A stretch of 64,000 nucleotides of DNA from Prescottella sp. R16 (GCF_030656875.1 NZ_CP130943.1:4216001-4280000); one strand, 5' to 3'; positions 17,628 to 28,344 are shown, numbered from the stretch's first letter. Numbers and translations: made by a program. The notes: generated from the letters alone by a model not told the origin.

Positions 17628-19277
17628 CTAGTCCGGCGTCGCGAGGACCACCTCTTGTCGCTTCACCTTTCCGGTCGCGTTGCGCGGAAGCTCGTCGATG
17701 GTGAGAGTCCATCGCGTCGGAACCTTGTACCGTGCAATACGTGCGGCTACGAATGCCTGGAGTTCCGCGACCGTGACGGCACCGGCCCGGGAAACGACCA
17801 CGACCGCGCAGACCTCCTCCCCCAGGTCCGCATGCTCCGCACCCAGCACGATGCATTCGCGCACTGCCGGGTGCTCGATCAGCACGTCCTCGACCTCGGC
17901 CGGGTAGACGTTCTCACCACCACGGAGAATGAGATCGGATCGGCGGCTGCTGATTCGGAGATATCCGTCCGTCATGGTTCCCAGGTCACCGGTCCGCATC
18001 CAACCGGCGTCGTCGATCGTCGCGGCGGTTGCTTCGGGGTTGTTCCAGTATCCGAGCATGACCAGCGGGCCGCGCACGTAGATCTCGCCCTCGACACCGT
18101 CCGGCACCGGCCGACCGTCCTCGTCCCTGATCTCGACACGCATGGTCGGCACCGCGGTACCGACGGTGTCCGGGCGCTCCGCCAACTCTGCGGCCGTGGC
18201 AAGGGTTGCGGCCGAGGACGACTCGGTGAGGCCGTACGTGGTTCCGAGGGACCGTCCGGCTACCGGCAACGTCTGCCGGAGTCGCTCCTTGAGCGCTGTG
18301 GACGACGGCGCCGAACCGACCGAGATCGTCTGCAACGACGACAGGTCGTAGGCGGACAGGTCGCCGTGTTCGACGAGCCGACTCACCATCGTGGGTACCG
18401 CGCCCCAGTTGGTGAGCCGCTCGCTCTCGATCAGGCGGAGCACGCGGTCGATGTCGAATCGCCCGGTGGTGATCACCGCGGTGTCACCGAACGCGAGCCG
18501 GGGCACCGCGAGATTGTGCAGGGCTGCGATGTGGAAGAGCGGCGTGGCCAGCAGGAACCGACGACCGCTCGGTGCCCGGCCGAACTCGGCTGCCAGGGCG
18601 TCGTTGAACCGGTGGAAGTCCACCGCCGCCACCATGTTCCGTTGCGAATGCGTGGCGCCTTTGGGTCGTCCCGTGGTGCCGCTGGTGAAGAGGACGACCG
18701 CCGGGTCGTCCTCGCCCACATTCGGCGCCGGAAGGTCGGCGCCGGGACTCGACGTGCAGAGGGCGGGGATGTCCACCTCGGTGGAGAGGACCGGGACGTC
18801 CACCGTCCCGAGCAGCTCCCGCCTGGGTGCGTCCGCCACGATCAGGGCGGGCTCGGAGAGTTCCACGCCGTAGGCGACCTCGCGGGCCGACCACATCGAG
18901 TTCATCCCGACCGTGACGGCTCCGAGTGCCGTGGCGGCCCAGAAGGTCATGATCCACTCGGCGTTGTTGGCCGACAGGATCGCGACCCGGTCCCCCTCGG
19001 CAATGCCGTACCGCGCCCGCAGTTCGGATGCCAGTGACGCCACCCGGTCGAGGTGTTCGGTGAAGGTCAGCCGGAGGTCGTCGCACACCAGGTATTCGGC
19101 GTCGCCGTACCTCGCGGAGTCGACCAGCAGGCGGTGCAGGGACGGGTATCTGTTGCGGAACACCGGCATCACCGTTCCGTGGACCGGCTCCTCGACGATC
19201 TCGAACGGGGCACCCGGCGCGGTCAGTCGAGCAATGGCTTCCGCGCGTGTGTCGGGCACACGACGAAGGTCGGACAT
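17628..19277 (-). CDS. AMP-dependent acyl-CoA synthetase
   Basis: A 549-aa ANL-superfamily ligase that activates a carboxylic acid through an acyl-adenylate. Motifs in order: A3 LFTSGTTGRPKGATHS, A5 YGLTESSSA, A7 MRTGDLG, A8 [18 protein letters not shown] and A10 PRNATGKVKRQ with the catalytic Lys. GGAAAGG supports ATG 19277 over the in-frame ATG 19328. It shares a long stretch of similarity, including the N-terminal FEIVEEPVHGTVMPVFRNR, with the ligase at 40165-41829, so the two are paralogues. It follows the SDR by 47 bases and precedes the importer genes. Substrate unknown. Confidence 0.93.
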   Translation of the reverse strand: MSDLRRVPDTRAEAIARLTAPGAPFEIVEEPVHGTVMPVFRNRYPSLHRLLVDSARYGDAEYLVCDDLRLTFTEHLDRVASLASELRARYGIAEGDRVAILSANNAEWIMTFWAATALGAVTVGMNSMWSAREVAYGVELSEPALIVADAPRRELLGTVDVPVLSTEVDIPALCTSSPGADLPAPNVGEDDPAVVLFTSGTTGRPKGATHSQRNMVAAVDFHRFNDALAAEFGRAPSGRRFLLATPLFHIAALHNLAVPRLAFGDTAVITTGRFDIDRVLRLIESERLTNWGAVPTMVSRLVEHGDLSAYDLSSLQTISVGSAPSSTALKERLRQTLPVAGRSLGTTYGLTESSSAATLATAAELAERPDTVGTAVPTMRVEIRDEDGRPVPDGVEGEIYVRGPLVMLGYWNNPEATAATIDDAGWMRTGDLGTMTDGYLRISSRRSDLILRGGENVYPAEVEDVLIEHPAVRECIVLGAEHADLGEEVCAVVVVSRAGAVTVAELQAFVAARIARYKVPTRWTLTIDELPRNATGKVKRQEVVLATPD

Positions 19278-19324
19278 CACTACACCTTTCCGAGGGAGGG
19301 ATCGATCGAGGCCGCGCGCCCCGA

Positions 19325-21450
<2,126 letters not shown>

Positions 21451-22353
21451 TCACGGGGCCTCGCCCGTCCGGAGGGTGGCGACGTGCGCGGCGATCTTGC
21501 GTGCGGCCGCGGCCCAGCACCGGTCGAGCACGTCGTCGGTGATGCCCGCGGCGTGCGGCGTCACCACCACGCCGGGTGCGGTCCAGAGCGGGTGCTCGAC
21601 GGGAAGCGGTTCGGGATCGGTGACGTCGAGGATCGCATGCACCCGCCCGCACTGCCCGAGAAGGGCTTCCGTGTCCACGAGTTCTCCCCGTCCGGCATTG
21701 ATCAGCACCGCACCGTCCTTCATCGTCGCGAGGAACCCCGCATCCGCGAGGTGCACCGTCGAATCGTCGAGCGGCAGAGCCAGGATCACGACGTCCCGGT
21801 CACCGAGCACGGCCCGGCCCTGCGCGAAGTCCACAACGCCCGTTCGCGCCGTCCGTCCGACGAGGGTGACCGTACAGCCGAACGGTTCGAGCCGTCGACG
21901 AAGGTTCTCACCGATGTCGCCCGCACCGAACACGAGTACGCCTCTACCGGAAAGAGTTCCGGTGCGGTGGGCCTCCCATCGTCGATTCTCCTGCTTGATC
22001 CGGTACCCCGCGAGATCACGGACGTGCGCGAGGAGCTGCGCGACCACCCACTCGGCCACCGCCCCACCGTGCGCTCGATCCGCATTCGATACGACGACGC
22101 CCTCGGGCACGACGTTCGTCCAGCGCTCGACACCCGCACTGAACAGCTGCACCGTGCGCAGTCGCGGCAGCTGCACGAACAGGGGGCCCGACTCGGCCGG
22201 ATCGAGGCGATGCGCGACGAGGACCTCGGCGTCCTCCGCGCCATCCGGGAGTTGTGCGCCTTCCGGGTCGTACACGACGACACGCACGTGCGGTATCCCC
22301 GCGAGGGCGGACACCCCGCGCTCGTCGGGGACGAGGACCACCGTCGGCGTCAT
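21451..22353 (-). CDS. D-2-hydroxyacid dehydrogenase family protein
   Basis: A 300-aa protein of the phosphoglycerate dehydrogenase/D-isomer family. The NAD-binding motif VFGAGDIGENLRRRL lies near residue 140; catalytic residues are present as Arg in INAGRGELVD, Glu in DVTDPEPLP and His in TPHAAGI. ATG 22353 overlaps the stop of the 103-aa gene as ATGA. Reduction of a 2-keto acid, or its reverse, would fit the neighbouring class II aldolase, whose products often include 2-keto acids. Confidence 0.9.
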   Translation of the reverse strand: MTPTVVLVPDERGVSALAGIPHVRVVVYDPEGAQLPDGAEDAEVLVAHRLDPAESGPLFVQLPRLRTVQLFSAGVERWTNVVPEGVVVSNADRAHGGAVAEWVVAQLLAHVRDLAGYRIKQENRRWEAHRTGTLSGRGVLVFGAGDIGENLRRRLEPFGCTVTLVGRTARTGVVDFAQGRAVLGDRDVVILALPLDDSTVHLADAGFLATMKDGAVLINAGRGELVDTEALLGQCGRVHAILDVTDPEPLPVEHPLWTAPGVVVTPHAAGITDDVLDRCWAAAARKIAAHVATLRTGEAP

Positions 22354-22661
22354 CGGTCGGCGTCGTCGTCGTCGACATGCCGGGCCGCCACCCAACCGAG
22401 GATGTCGGCGGGCCAGATCGGGCGGGAGTGTCGACGATAGTGGTCCCACGTCGCCTCGAGTACCTCGGATTCGGTACAGCCGCCCAGTAGTTCGGCCCAG
22501 TAGTACTCGTCGAGCCGCTCGCCGGGCGGTCGCCGTTCGATCCCGGAGATGATCCGGATGACCTCGCGGCACGTGAAGATGTCCGCGGCGCGTTCCGTGG
22601 GGGCGGGACGGGCCACTGCCGGGCCCGGTCCCGCCCCCACGGGTGTCGATTCCACGGTCAT
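22350..22661 (-). CDS. 103-aa protein of unknown function
   Basis: A small acidic-ended protein locked between two enzyme genes by ATGA overlaps at both ends, which strongly supports translation. After a Pro/Ala-rich N-terminus (about 1-30) the body is helical: FTCREVIRIISGIERR, then LDEYYWAELLGGCTESEVLE and HYRRHSRPIWPADILGWVA. The W-x2-L ... HYR ... PADI spacing recalls a small helical domain I associate with actinophage replication-type proteins, but that likeness is weak. It might instead be a subunit or chaperone of the neighbouring aldolase or dehydrogenase. Confidence 0.7.
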   Translation of the reverse strand: MTVESTPVGAGPGPAVARPAPTERAADIFTCREVIRIISGIERRPPGERLDEYYWAELLGGCTESEVLEATWDHYRRHSRPIWPADILGWVAARHVDDDDADR

Positions 22662-23413
22662 CGCGGACGGGACAGGATCTTCTGCGCGAGAGGCGGTTCG
22701 GCGCGCAACGCCGCGCGCACCGCCGCTTCCCAGAAGCCGTGGTAGCCGTTGCCGTCGTTCTTCAGCTGCCGGTCGAGCCACCAGTCCGGGAGCGACGTCT
22801 TGTCCGGGCCTCCCGCGACGCGCACCATCCACGCGTTCTTGCACCGCTGTTCGAGCGCGACCGCACGGAGGTAGACCGCCCGCGCGGTGTCCGCGATGAC
22901 GAAAACTCCGTGCCCACCCAGCAGGGCGCGATCGGCGTCCCCGATCGACCGGACCGCCTTCTCCGCGGCCTCCATGCTGTTGACGGCGCCGTCGTACTCG
23001 TCGACCAGGACCAGCTCACCCCCGCCGAGGCTCGAGCTCTGGTCGTACGCGGGCGGCACCTCCTTGATGTCGCCCCACACCGTGCCGTACTCGGAGTGGT
23101 TGTGCAGCGCCCACACCACCTCGGGGCGGGCGTTGTGCAGTGCCAGGTGCAGCGGGATGCCGAGCGGCACCGGCCAGTCACCTTCGATCAGGTTGCCCTG
23201 CAGATCGATTCGCAGAATGTCCTCGGGGCACATCTCCTCCCACGTGAGCAGCCACGGATTGCACAGCAGCGTGCCGTCGCCCAGGTTGTAGGTGATGTGG
23301 CCGGCGAGGTGGTCGCGGTAGCCCTCGTTCCAGAGGGTGCGGCCGAGCAGGACGATCTCTTCGCGCGGATCGAGTTCCGGGATCAGCCGGTCCGCGGTGG
23401 GGGTGAAACTCAT
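22658..23413 (-). CDS. Class II aldolase/adducin family protein
   Basis: A 251-aa zinc-type aldolase (AraD/FucA fold). Metal ligands appear as HNHSEYG (two His near residue 105) and GGHGVF (about 168). The N-terminal HLAGHITYNLGDGTLLCNPW matches the phosphate/substrate loop of the family. It starts 13 bases after the amidohydrolase stop and overlaps the 103-aa gene. Retro-aldol cleavage of a hydroxylated acid would feed the downstream hydroxyacid dehydrogenase; the substrate is unknown. Confidence 0.9.
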   Translation of the reverse strand: MSFTPTADRLIPELDPREEIVLLGRTLWNEGYRDHLAGHITYNLGDGTLLCNPWLLTWEEMCPEDILRIDLQGNLIEGDWPVPLGIPLHLALHNARPEVVWALHNHSEYGTVWGDIKEVPPAYDQSSSLGGGELVLVDEYDGAVNSMEAAEKAVRSIGDADRALLGGHGVFVIADTARAVYLRAVALEQRCKNAWMVRVAGGPDKTSLPDWWLDRQLKNDGNGYHGFWEAAVRAALRAEPPLAQKILSRPR

Positions 23414-23426
23414 CGACGGATTCCTT

Positions 23427-24632
23427 TCAGCCGCGGGGCAGGACGATCTCGGGCAGCGGGTGGCGGTACAGTTTCGCCGCGTTCTCGCTGCACATCATTC
23501 GCATCTCGTTCGCCGGAATGTCGCCCCAGTAGTTCTCGAGGACGCTCTGGGTGTGCGGCCAGGTGCCGTCCCCGTGCGGGTAGTCCGTCTCGAGCATGAT
23601 GTTCTCGACCCCGATGACGTGGCGCAACGCGATGGTGGACGGGTCGTCGAGGGTGCAGAACCAGAAGTTGCGGCGCAGGATGTCCGCGGGGCGTTCCGCC
23701 CAGCCCAGGCCGTAACCGGAGCGGTCGATGATGTTGTCCAGACGGTCGATCAGCATCGGCACCCAGCCGATGCCGCCCTCGCTCATCGCGATCTTCAGCG
23801 TCGGATGTTCCTTGGGGTAGCCCGACCACAGCCACTCGCTGCACGCGGCGAGCGAGAGCTGACCGAACATCGTGGCACCCAACTGGAGTCCCGGCGCGCC
23901 CTGCGGGTACTGGTACATGCCGGAACTGCCGACGTGCAGCGAGATCACGGTGTCGGTGTCGACGCACGCCTGGATGATCGGATCCCAGTGGTCGCGGTCC
24001 CACAGCGAGGGCAGCCCGATCGCGTGCGGCCGCTCGGGGAACGTCACCGAGGTGAAGCCGCGCGCGGCGTTGCGCTCGATCTCCTTGACCGCCTCGACCG
24101 GATCGGTCAGGTAGGTGATGCCGCCGGGGATCACCCGTGTCGGGTACTCGAGGTACCACTCGTTGTAGAGCCAGTCGTTCCACGCGCGCACCGCCGCGAT
24201 GCCGACCTCCTTGTCGGACGCGTGCGCGAACACGCGGCCGCAGAACCCGGTGATCTGCGACGGGAAGTTGAGCATGGCCCAGATACCGCCGAGGTCCATG
24301 TCCTTGACGCGGGCGTGGATGTCGTAGCAGCCCGGTCGCATCTGGTCGAAGCGGAACGGCTCGTACTTCACGGACTCCTTGCGCCGTCCCGCAACGGCAT
24401 TCATGCCGACCTGGGAGTAGATGTTGCCGTCGAACTCCCACACCTGGGCGCCGTTCTCGTCCTCGAGGATCTTCGGGCCGCGGTCCTTCAACGAGGCGGG
24501 CATCCACGTCTCGAACAGGTGCGCCGGCTCGACCACGTGGTCGTCGACGGAGATGACCGTGTACTTGACCTCGGCCGGTTCGGGTTCGGGGTTGAACAGT
24601 TCGGGATCGAGTTCCTGATTGACAGCCGTCAC
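23427..24632 (-). CDS. Amidohydrolase (Amidohydro_2 family)
   Basis: A 401-aa amidohydrolase with VISVDDHVVEP (D-x-H motif, common in this actinobacterial group), a central His in VISLHVGSSGMYQYP, the strand MSEGGIGWVP and the C-terminal aspartate motif LETDYPHGDGTWPHT. GTG 24632 has GGAGGAG upstream. It is the first gene of the minus-strand catabolic series and divergent from the IclR regulator, with repeated half-sites between them, so it is probably the main regulated gene. It is more similar in motifs to the protein at 2130-3365 than to the degenerate one at 413-1276. Confidence 0.9.
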   Translation of the reverse strand: MTAVNQELDPELFNPEPEPAEVKYTVISVDDHVVEPAHLFETWMPASLKDRGPKILEDENGAQVWEFDGNIYSQVGMNAVAGRRKESVKYEPFRFDQMRPGCYDIHARVKDMDLGGIWAMLNFPSQITGFCGRVFAHASDKEVGIAAVRAWNDWLYNEWYLEYPTRVIPGGITYLTDPVEAVKEIERNAARGFTSVTFPERPHAIGLPSLWDRDHWDPIIQACVDTDTVISLHVGSSGMYQYPQGAPGLQLGATMFGQLSLAACSEWLWSGYPKEHPTLKIAMSEGGIGWVPMLIDRLDNIIDRSGYGLGWAERPADILRRNFWFCTLDDPSTIALRHVIGVENIMLETDYPHGDGTWPHTQSVLENYWGDIPANEMRMMCSENAAKLYRHPLPEIVLPRG

Positions 24633-24690
24633 GGCGGGCTCCTCCAGAGATCACGTACAGCCGGCTTCCTGAGCGGGCCTTGCACGATTG

Positions 24691-24719
24691 AGTATCACTA
24701 TGTGATAGTGAGTATCACT
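24691..24719. promoter_or_regulatory. Operator array with AGTATCACT half-sites
   Basis: AGTATCACT occurs at 24691-24699 and again at 24711-24719, exactly 20 bases apart, with an inverted near-copy GTGATAGT at 24702-24709 between them. The set occupies the 105-base divergent space between the amidohydrolase and the IclR gene. Two helical turns between direct copies and a central inverted copy fit cooperative binding by the adjacent IclR protein. Confidence 0.6.
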
Positions 24720-24737
24720 TGCAGATACACAGTAGGA

Positions 24738-25472
24738 GTGATTCAGATCTCGGTCAAGACTTTGGGCACCCTCGCGCGCGGCCTTCGCGTGATCGAGGCG
24801 ATCGCCGCACACCAACCGATCGGGCTGACCGATCTCTCGCGCCTGCTGGGCGAGGACAAGAGCGCCCTGCAGCGCACCCTCGCGACCCTGCACGACGCGG
24901 GATGGATTCGCCCCCTACCTGATTCGCCGCCGAGATGGCAGGTGTCCGTCAAACCCCTGGTCGTCGCCGGGTACGCATTGACATCCTCGCCGCTGCCGGC
25001 CCGCGCGCGGCCGCTGCTGGGTTCGCTGCGGGACGCCACCGGCGAGACGGCACACCTCGCGCTCGTCGACGACTCGACCATCGCCGTGGTGGACGTCGCG
25101 GAGGGCAAGCAGATCGTGCGCACCACACTCCAGGTCGGACAGGTCCACCCGCCCGAGACCAGCGCGGCCGGACGCGCCATCTGCGCGCAACTGACACCCG
25201 ACGCTCGCGGCGCCTTCGCGCCCGAGCCGGACGCACTGCTTCCCGACTCCGAGTACGCCGAGATCCGCCGTCGCGGCTGGTCACTGTGCGAGGGCGCCGT
25301 GCAACCCGGATCGACGAGCATCGCCGCCGCGATCCCGGACGCGGACGGGACTCCGGTCGCCGCCGTGGTCGTGAGCGGCCCGGACACTCGACTGACCCCG
25401 GACCGATACGCCCGGATCGGAGCGCTGGTGCGGGACGCGGCGACCGAACTGGGAGGCCTTCGTCTGCGCTGA
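24738..25472 (+). CDS. IclR-family regulator
   Basis: A protein of about 244 aa with an N-terminal winged helix (LTDLSRLLGEDKSALQRTLA, about 33-52) and the IclR effector domain (GETAHLALVDDSTIAVVDV, TSAAGRAICAQL). The start is set at GTG 24738 because the IclR fold begins at once after it; GTG 24708 is an alternative and would overlap the operator. The GGA next to the GTG is too close to serve as a normal ribosome site. It is divergent from, and presumably controls, the amidohydrolase-aldolase series. Confidence 0.88.
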   Translation: MIQISVKTLGTLARGLRVIEAIAAHQPIGLTDLSRLLGEDKSALQRTLATLHDAGWIRPLPDSPPRWQVSVKPLVVAGYALTSSPLPARARPLLGSLRDATGETAHLALVDDSTIAVVDVAEGKQIVRTTLQVGQVHPPETSAAGRAICAQLTPDARGAFAPEPDALLPDSEYAEIRRRGWSLCEGAVQPGSTSIAAAIPDADGTPVAAVVVSGPDTRLTPDRYARIGALVRDAATELGGLRLR

Positions 25473-25500
25473 GAACCTTCGGCCGGAGCCGGCTTCCCCA

Positions 25501-25530
25501 TTGCCATTGTGACAACGGTCATTGTATGGT
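25501..25530 (+). promoter_or_regulatory. Candidate promoter of the AurF-type gene
   Basis: TTGCCA (25501-25506), an 18-base spacer, then TATGGT (25525-25530), about 75 bases upstream of the ATG. The spacer holds the inverted pair TGAC/GTCA (25510-25521), a possible operator. The surrounding 25500-25560 is clearly AT-richer than the neighbourhood. Confidence 0.45.
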
Positions 25531-25604
25531 CCAGTTAACAGTAACCAGTAGTCACATACAGATGGCTCGCCGCTACAGCGGCCGTGGCAGAACGAGGGGT
25601 AGTC

Positions 25605-26522
25605 ATGACCACTGCAACTCCGTCGACTCGCACAGCTCCGCCGGTGTCCGATCGCGAGGAGACCGCGCGGCGGCTCCTGGCGTCGTCCGCGCGCAAGTCG
25701 TACGACCCGATGGTCGAGGTCGACTGGTCCGCGCCGCTGCCGGACGACAAGTTCGGTCTCACTCCCGAGTGGAGCACGCTGTACGGCACCGCCCTGTGGG
25801 ACGAGATGAGCGACGAGCAGAAGATCGAGCTCACCAAACACGAGGCCGCGAGTGTGTCGAGCGTCGGCCTGTGGTTCGAGATCCTGCTCATGCAGATGCT
25901 GCTGCGCGACGTGTACGACCGCGACAAGCATTCGCGGCACGTCCAGTTCGCGCTCACCGAGGTGGCCGACGAGTGCCGGCACTCGGTGATGTTCGCCCGC
26001 GCCGGCGAAAAGTTCGGGATGCCCGACTACGGTCCGATCCCGTTCATCCACAAGGCCGGACGCCTGTGGGGCGGCATGTTCAAGGGCGCCAACGCCTACG
26101 CGAGCGTGATGGCTGCCGAGGAGATCCTCGACATGATGCAGCGCGACTTCATGAAGGACGAGCGCGTCCAGCCGATCACCCGCACCGTCAGCAAGATCCA
26201 CGTCCTCGAGGAGGCCCGGCACATCCGGTTCGCCCGTGAGGAGGTGGGACGCCGCCTGCAGGGCGCGAGCCGCACGCGGCGGGCGTTCGAGCGGATCAGC
26301 ACCGCGACCGTCGTCTACTTCGTCATGAAGTCCATGATCAACCCCGACGTCTACACCAACGCCGGCCTCGACAAGGACCGCGCACTCGAGGTGGCCCGCA
26401 CCAACAAGCACCACCACGACAAGATCCGCACCTCCGGCGCCAAGCTGATGAACTTCCTCGACAGCGTCGGCCTCGTCGGCGGACCGTCGAAGGTGCTGTA
26501 CAAGAAGGTCCACCTGCTCTGA
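25605..26522 (+). CDS. AurF-type diiron oxygenase
   Basis: A 305-aa helical protein of the AurF/p-aminobenzoate N-oxygenase family (ferritin-like four-helix bundle). Iron-ligand motifs are KHEAASVSS, VADECRHSVMF, AAEEILDMM and HVLEEARHIRFAREE, so Glu/His ligands for two irons appear complete. Relatives oxygenate aryl amines or other small substrates. ATG 25605 is preceded by GAGGGG; the in-frame ATG at 25584 is less likely. It is monocistronic, ends at a strong terminator and lies downstream of the IclR gene with its own AT-rich promoter region. Substrate unknown. Confidence 0.88.
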   Translation: MTTATPSTRTAPPVSDREETARRLLASSARKSYDPMVEVDWSAPLPDDKFGLTPEWSTLYGTALWDEMSDEQKIELTKHEAASVSSVGLWFEILLMQMLLRDVYDRDKHSRHVQFALTEVADECRHSVMFARAGEKFGMPDYGPIPFIHKAGRLWGGMFKGANAYASVMAAEEILDMMQRDFMKDERVQPITRTVSKIHVLEEARHIRFAREEVGRRLQGASRTRRAFERISTATVVYFVMKSMINPDVYTNAGLDKDRALEVARTNKHHHDKIRTSGAKLMNFLDSVGLVGGPSKVLYKKVHLL

Positions 26523-26536
26523 CGGCAGGATCACGG

Positions 26537-26596
26537 CGCGACGTGCGCGGTGCACGAGGTGGGGAGGCCTCGAGTACCGCGCACGTCGCGTTTCTT
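26537..26596 (+). terminator. Intrinsic terminator after the AurF-type gene
   Basis: A perfect 15-bp outer stem (26537-26551 with 26576-26590) with an inner 5-bp stem (CGAGG/CCTCG), followed by TTTCTT. It lies 15 bases after the stop codon and before the convergent SDR gene. Confidence 0.85.
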
Positions 26597-26620
26597 CGTG
26601 AGGGTTTTCTCCGTGGAGGC

Positions 26621-27382
26621 TCAGCCCCAGCGCGACTGGCCGCCGTCGAGCGGGATGGTGGCACCGGTGAGGTAACCGGCGTCGTCGCTCACGAGGAACA
26701 CGACGGCACGGCCGATGTCGGTTTCGGCGTCACCGATGCGGCGCAGCGGAATACCGGCCTTGAATTCTTCGGCCTCCTCCGGGAAACGATTGATCCAGCC
26801 TTCGAGGGCCGGCGACATCGCGTGCGGCGCAATAGAGTTGACACGGATACCGTCGATGCCCCATTCGCAGGCGGCGGCACGCGTGAGCGAGCGCATGCCT
26901 TCCTTGACGGATCCGTACACGCCGTAGTTGCTGGCATCCCAGCGCACGGCCGCGGACGTCACCAGGTTGATGATCGATCCACCGCCCCGCTCCTTCATCG
27001 ACGGATGACACGCGCGCATGAGACGCAGCGTGGCCAACGGGCCGGTCGCGAACGACCGCTCGAAGTCCTCGTCCTTGACCGCGAGCAGCGGCGACGGGCC
27101 ACCGTCGTTGGCGTTGTTGACCAGGATGTCGATGCCACCGAAGTGGGCGACGGCCTGATCGACGGCACTGTCGATGGCGTCGGCACTGGTGACGTCGCAT
27201 GTGATGGCGAGCGCCTTCCCACCGAGCGCCTCGACCTGCTCGACCGTCGTGACGAGCTTGGACGCGGTCCGTCCGAGAGCCGCGATCGCGACACCTTCCT
27301 TGGCGAGTGCGAGTGCGATGCCCTGACCGATGCCCTGACCGGCACCCGTGATCAGCGCAACCTTGCCGTCCAGCTTGCCCAT
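26621..27382 (-). CDS. SDR-family oxidoreductase
   Basis: A 253-aa classical short-chain dehydrogenase: TGAGQGIGQGIA (about residues 12-23), DVTSADAIDSA, NNANDGGPSP, catalytic Ser in INLVTSAAV and YGSVK, C-terminal LTGATIPLDGGQS. The ATG at 27382 gives the standard MGKLDGKVALITG start; the frame is open further upstream without similarity. It is divergent from another SDR with a shared palindrome between them, and convergent with the AurF-type gene. Steroid or hydroxyacyl-CoA dehydrogenation is plausible from context only. Confidence 0.9.
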   Translation of the reverse strand: MGKLDGKVALITGAGQGIGQGIALALAKEGVAIAALGRTASKLVTTVEQVEALGGKALAITCDVTSADAIDSAVDQAVAHFGGIDILVNNANDGGPSPLLAVKDEDFERSFATGPLATLRLMRACHPSMKERGGGSIINLVTSAAVRWDASNYGVYGSVKEGMRSLTRAAACEWGIDGIRVNSIAPHAMSPALEGWINRFPEEAEEFKAGIPLRRIGDAETDIGRAVVFLVSDDAGYLTGATIPLDGGQSRWG

Positions 27383-27454
27383 GTGAACCCACTCTCGAGA
27401 TCTCGTGAACTGGGAAGATCTGGAAGTACAGATCTCCAATCGACTATTCTCGAC

Positions 27455-27468
27455 CAAGCATTTGCTTG
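27455..27468. promoter_or_regulatory. Palindrome between divergent SDR genes
   Basis: CAAGCA-TT-TGCTTG, perfect 6-bp arms around a two-base centre, in the AT-rich part of the 182-base divergent space. It recalls the CAAG/CTTG half-sites of KstR2-type operators but with a wider spacing (six bases between CAAG and CTTG rather than two). Candidate operator for a TetR-type regulator. Confidence 0.5.
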
Positions 27469-27564
27469 TGGCGAGTGTTTTCGCAAGATTGGCGTCGGAA
27501 AGTTTTCCGAACACGGACGATCCTCGTGGCGCGGGGGTTGCATCACGACAGAAAGGCAGTTCGC

Positions 27565-28344
27565 ATGAGCTACCCCAACCCGATCGACTTCACCGGTCGC
27601 GCGGTCATCGTCACCGGCGGCACCAAGGGCATCGGCTACGTCATCGCCGAACACTTCCTGCAGGCCGGGGCCGACGTGCTGGTGTGTGCCCGCAACGAGC
27701 CCGAGAACCTGCCCACCGTCGACGGCCGCACCGCCGCCTTCCGCGCCGTCGACGTCCGCAACCCCGACGACGCCACCGCCCTCGTCCAAGATGCCGTCGA
27801 CCGCTTCGGTCGCCTCGACGTACTGGTCAACAACGCCGGCGGCTCGCCCGACGTCGACGCCGCGACCGTGTCGCCGCGGTTCACCGAGCGGATCGTCGCC
27901 CTCAACCTGCTGGCCCCCGCCTACATGGCGCAGGCCGCGAATCTGGTGATGCGCGAACAGGAGACCGGCGGCGCGATCGTCAACATCGGCAGCGTCTCGG
28001 CACACCAGCCGCAGCCCGGCACCGCCGCCTACACCGCCGCGAAGGCCGGCCTGCTCGCCCTCACCAAGGCCCTCGCCCTCGAGTGGGCACCGAAGGTTCG
28101 CGTCAACCACATCACCACCGGCCTGATCCGCACCGAAGCCGCGGCCGCCGTATACGGCGAGGACGGCGGCGCTGCCGTCACCCGCACCCTCCCGATGGAG
28201 CGCATGGCCGTGCCCGCGGACATCGCGAAGGCCTGCCTGTTCCTGTCCAGCGACCTGTCGTCGTACGTCAACGGCGCCGACGTCGCCGTCCACGGCGGCG
28301 GTGAATACCCGGCCCGCTACATGGCGACGCATCCGGAACTCTGA
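27565..28344 (+). CDS. SDR-family oxidoreductase
   Basis: A 259-aa short-chain dehydrogenase with TGGTKGIGYVIAEHF (about 18-32), NNAGGSPDVD, catalytic Ser in VNIGSVSAHQP and YTAAK, C-terminal VNGADVAVHGGGE. ATG 27565 is supported by GAAAGG; the long upstream frame is not coding. It starts divergently from the SDR at 26621-27382 and ends at the long palindrome at 28367-28413. The substrate is unknown. Confidence 0.9.
   Translation: MSYPNPIDFTGRAVIVTGGTKGIGYVIAEHFLQAGADVLVCARNEPENLPTVDGRTAAFRAVDVRNPDDATALVQDAVDRFGRLDVLVNNAGGSPDVDAATVSPRFTERIVALNLLAPAYMAQAANLVMREQETGGAIVNIGSVSAHQPQPGTAAYTAAKAGLLALTKALALEWAPKVRVNHITTGLIRTEAAAAVYGEDGGAAVTRTLPMERMAVPADIAKACLFLSSDLSSYVNGADVAVHGGGEYPARYMATHPEL

Noticed and set aside
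17266..17856. N-terminal extension of the binding-protein frame (719 aa)
   Set aside because: AGGAGG, ATG and a canonical lipoprotein signal peptide at 17265 fix the start.
17223..19037. 604-aa plus-strand open frame over the acyl-CoA ligase
   Set aside because: Antisense to a ligase with all motifs; the N-terminal part lies in an intergenic region with no ribosome site.
22350..22661. Prophage remnant around the 103-aa gene
   Set aside because: Only this one small frame has a phage-like pattern; both neighbours are metabolic enzymes and no integrase, terminase or attachment repeat is visible.
23337..24737. Long N-terminal extension of the IclR gene (711-aa frame)
   Set aside because: The first 467 residues are antisense to the amidohydrolase and cross the operator array; the IclR fold starts at 24738.
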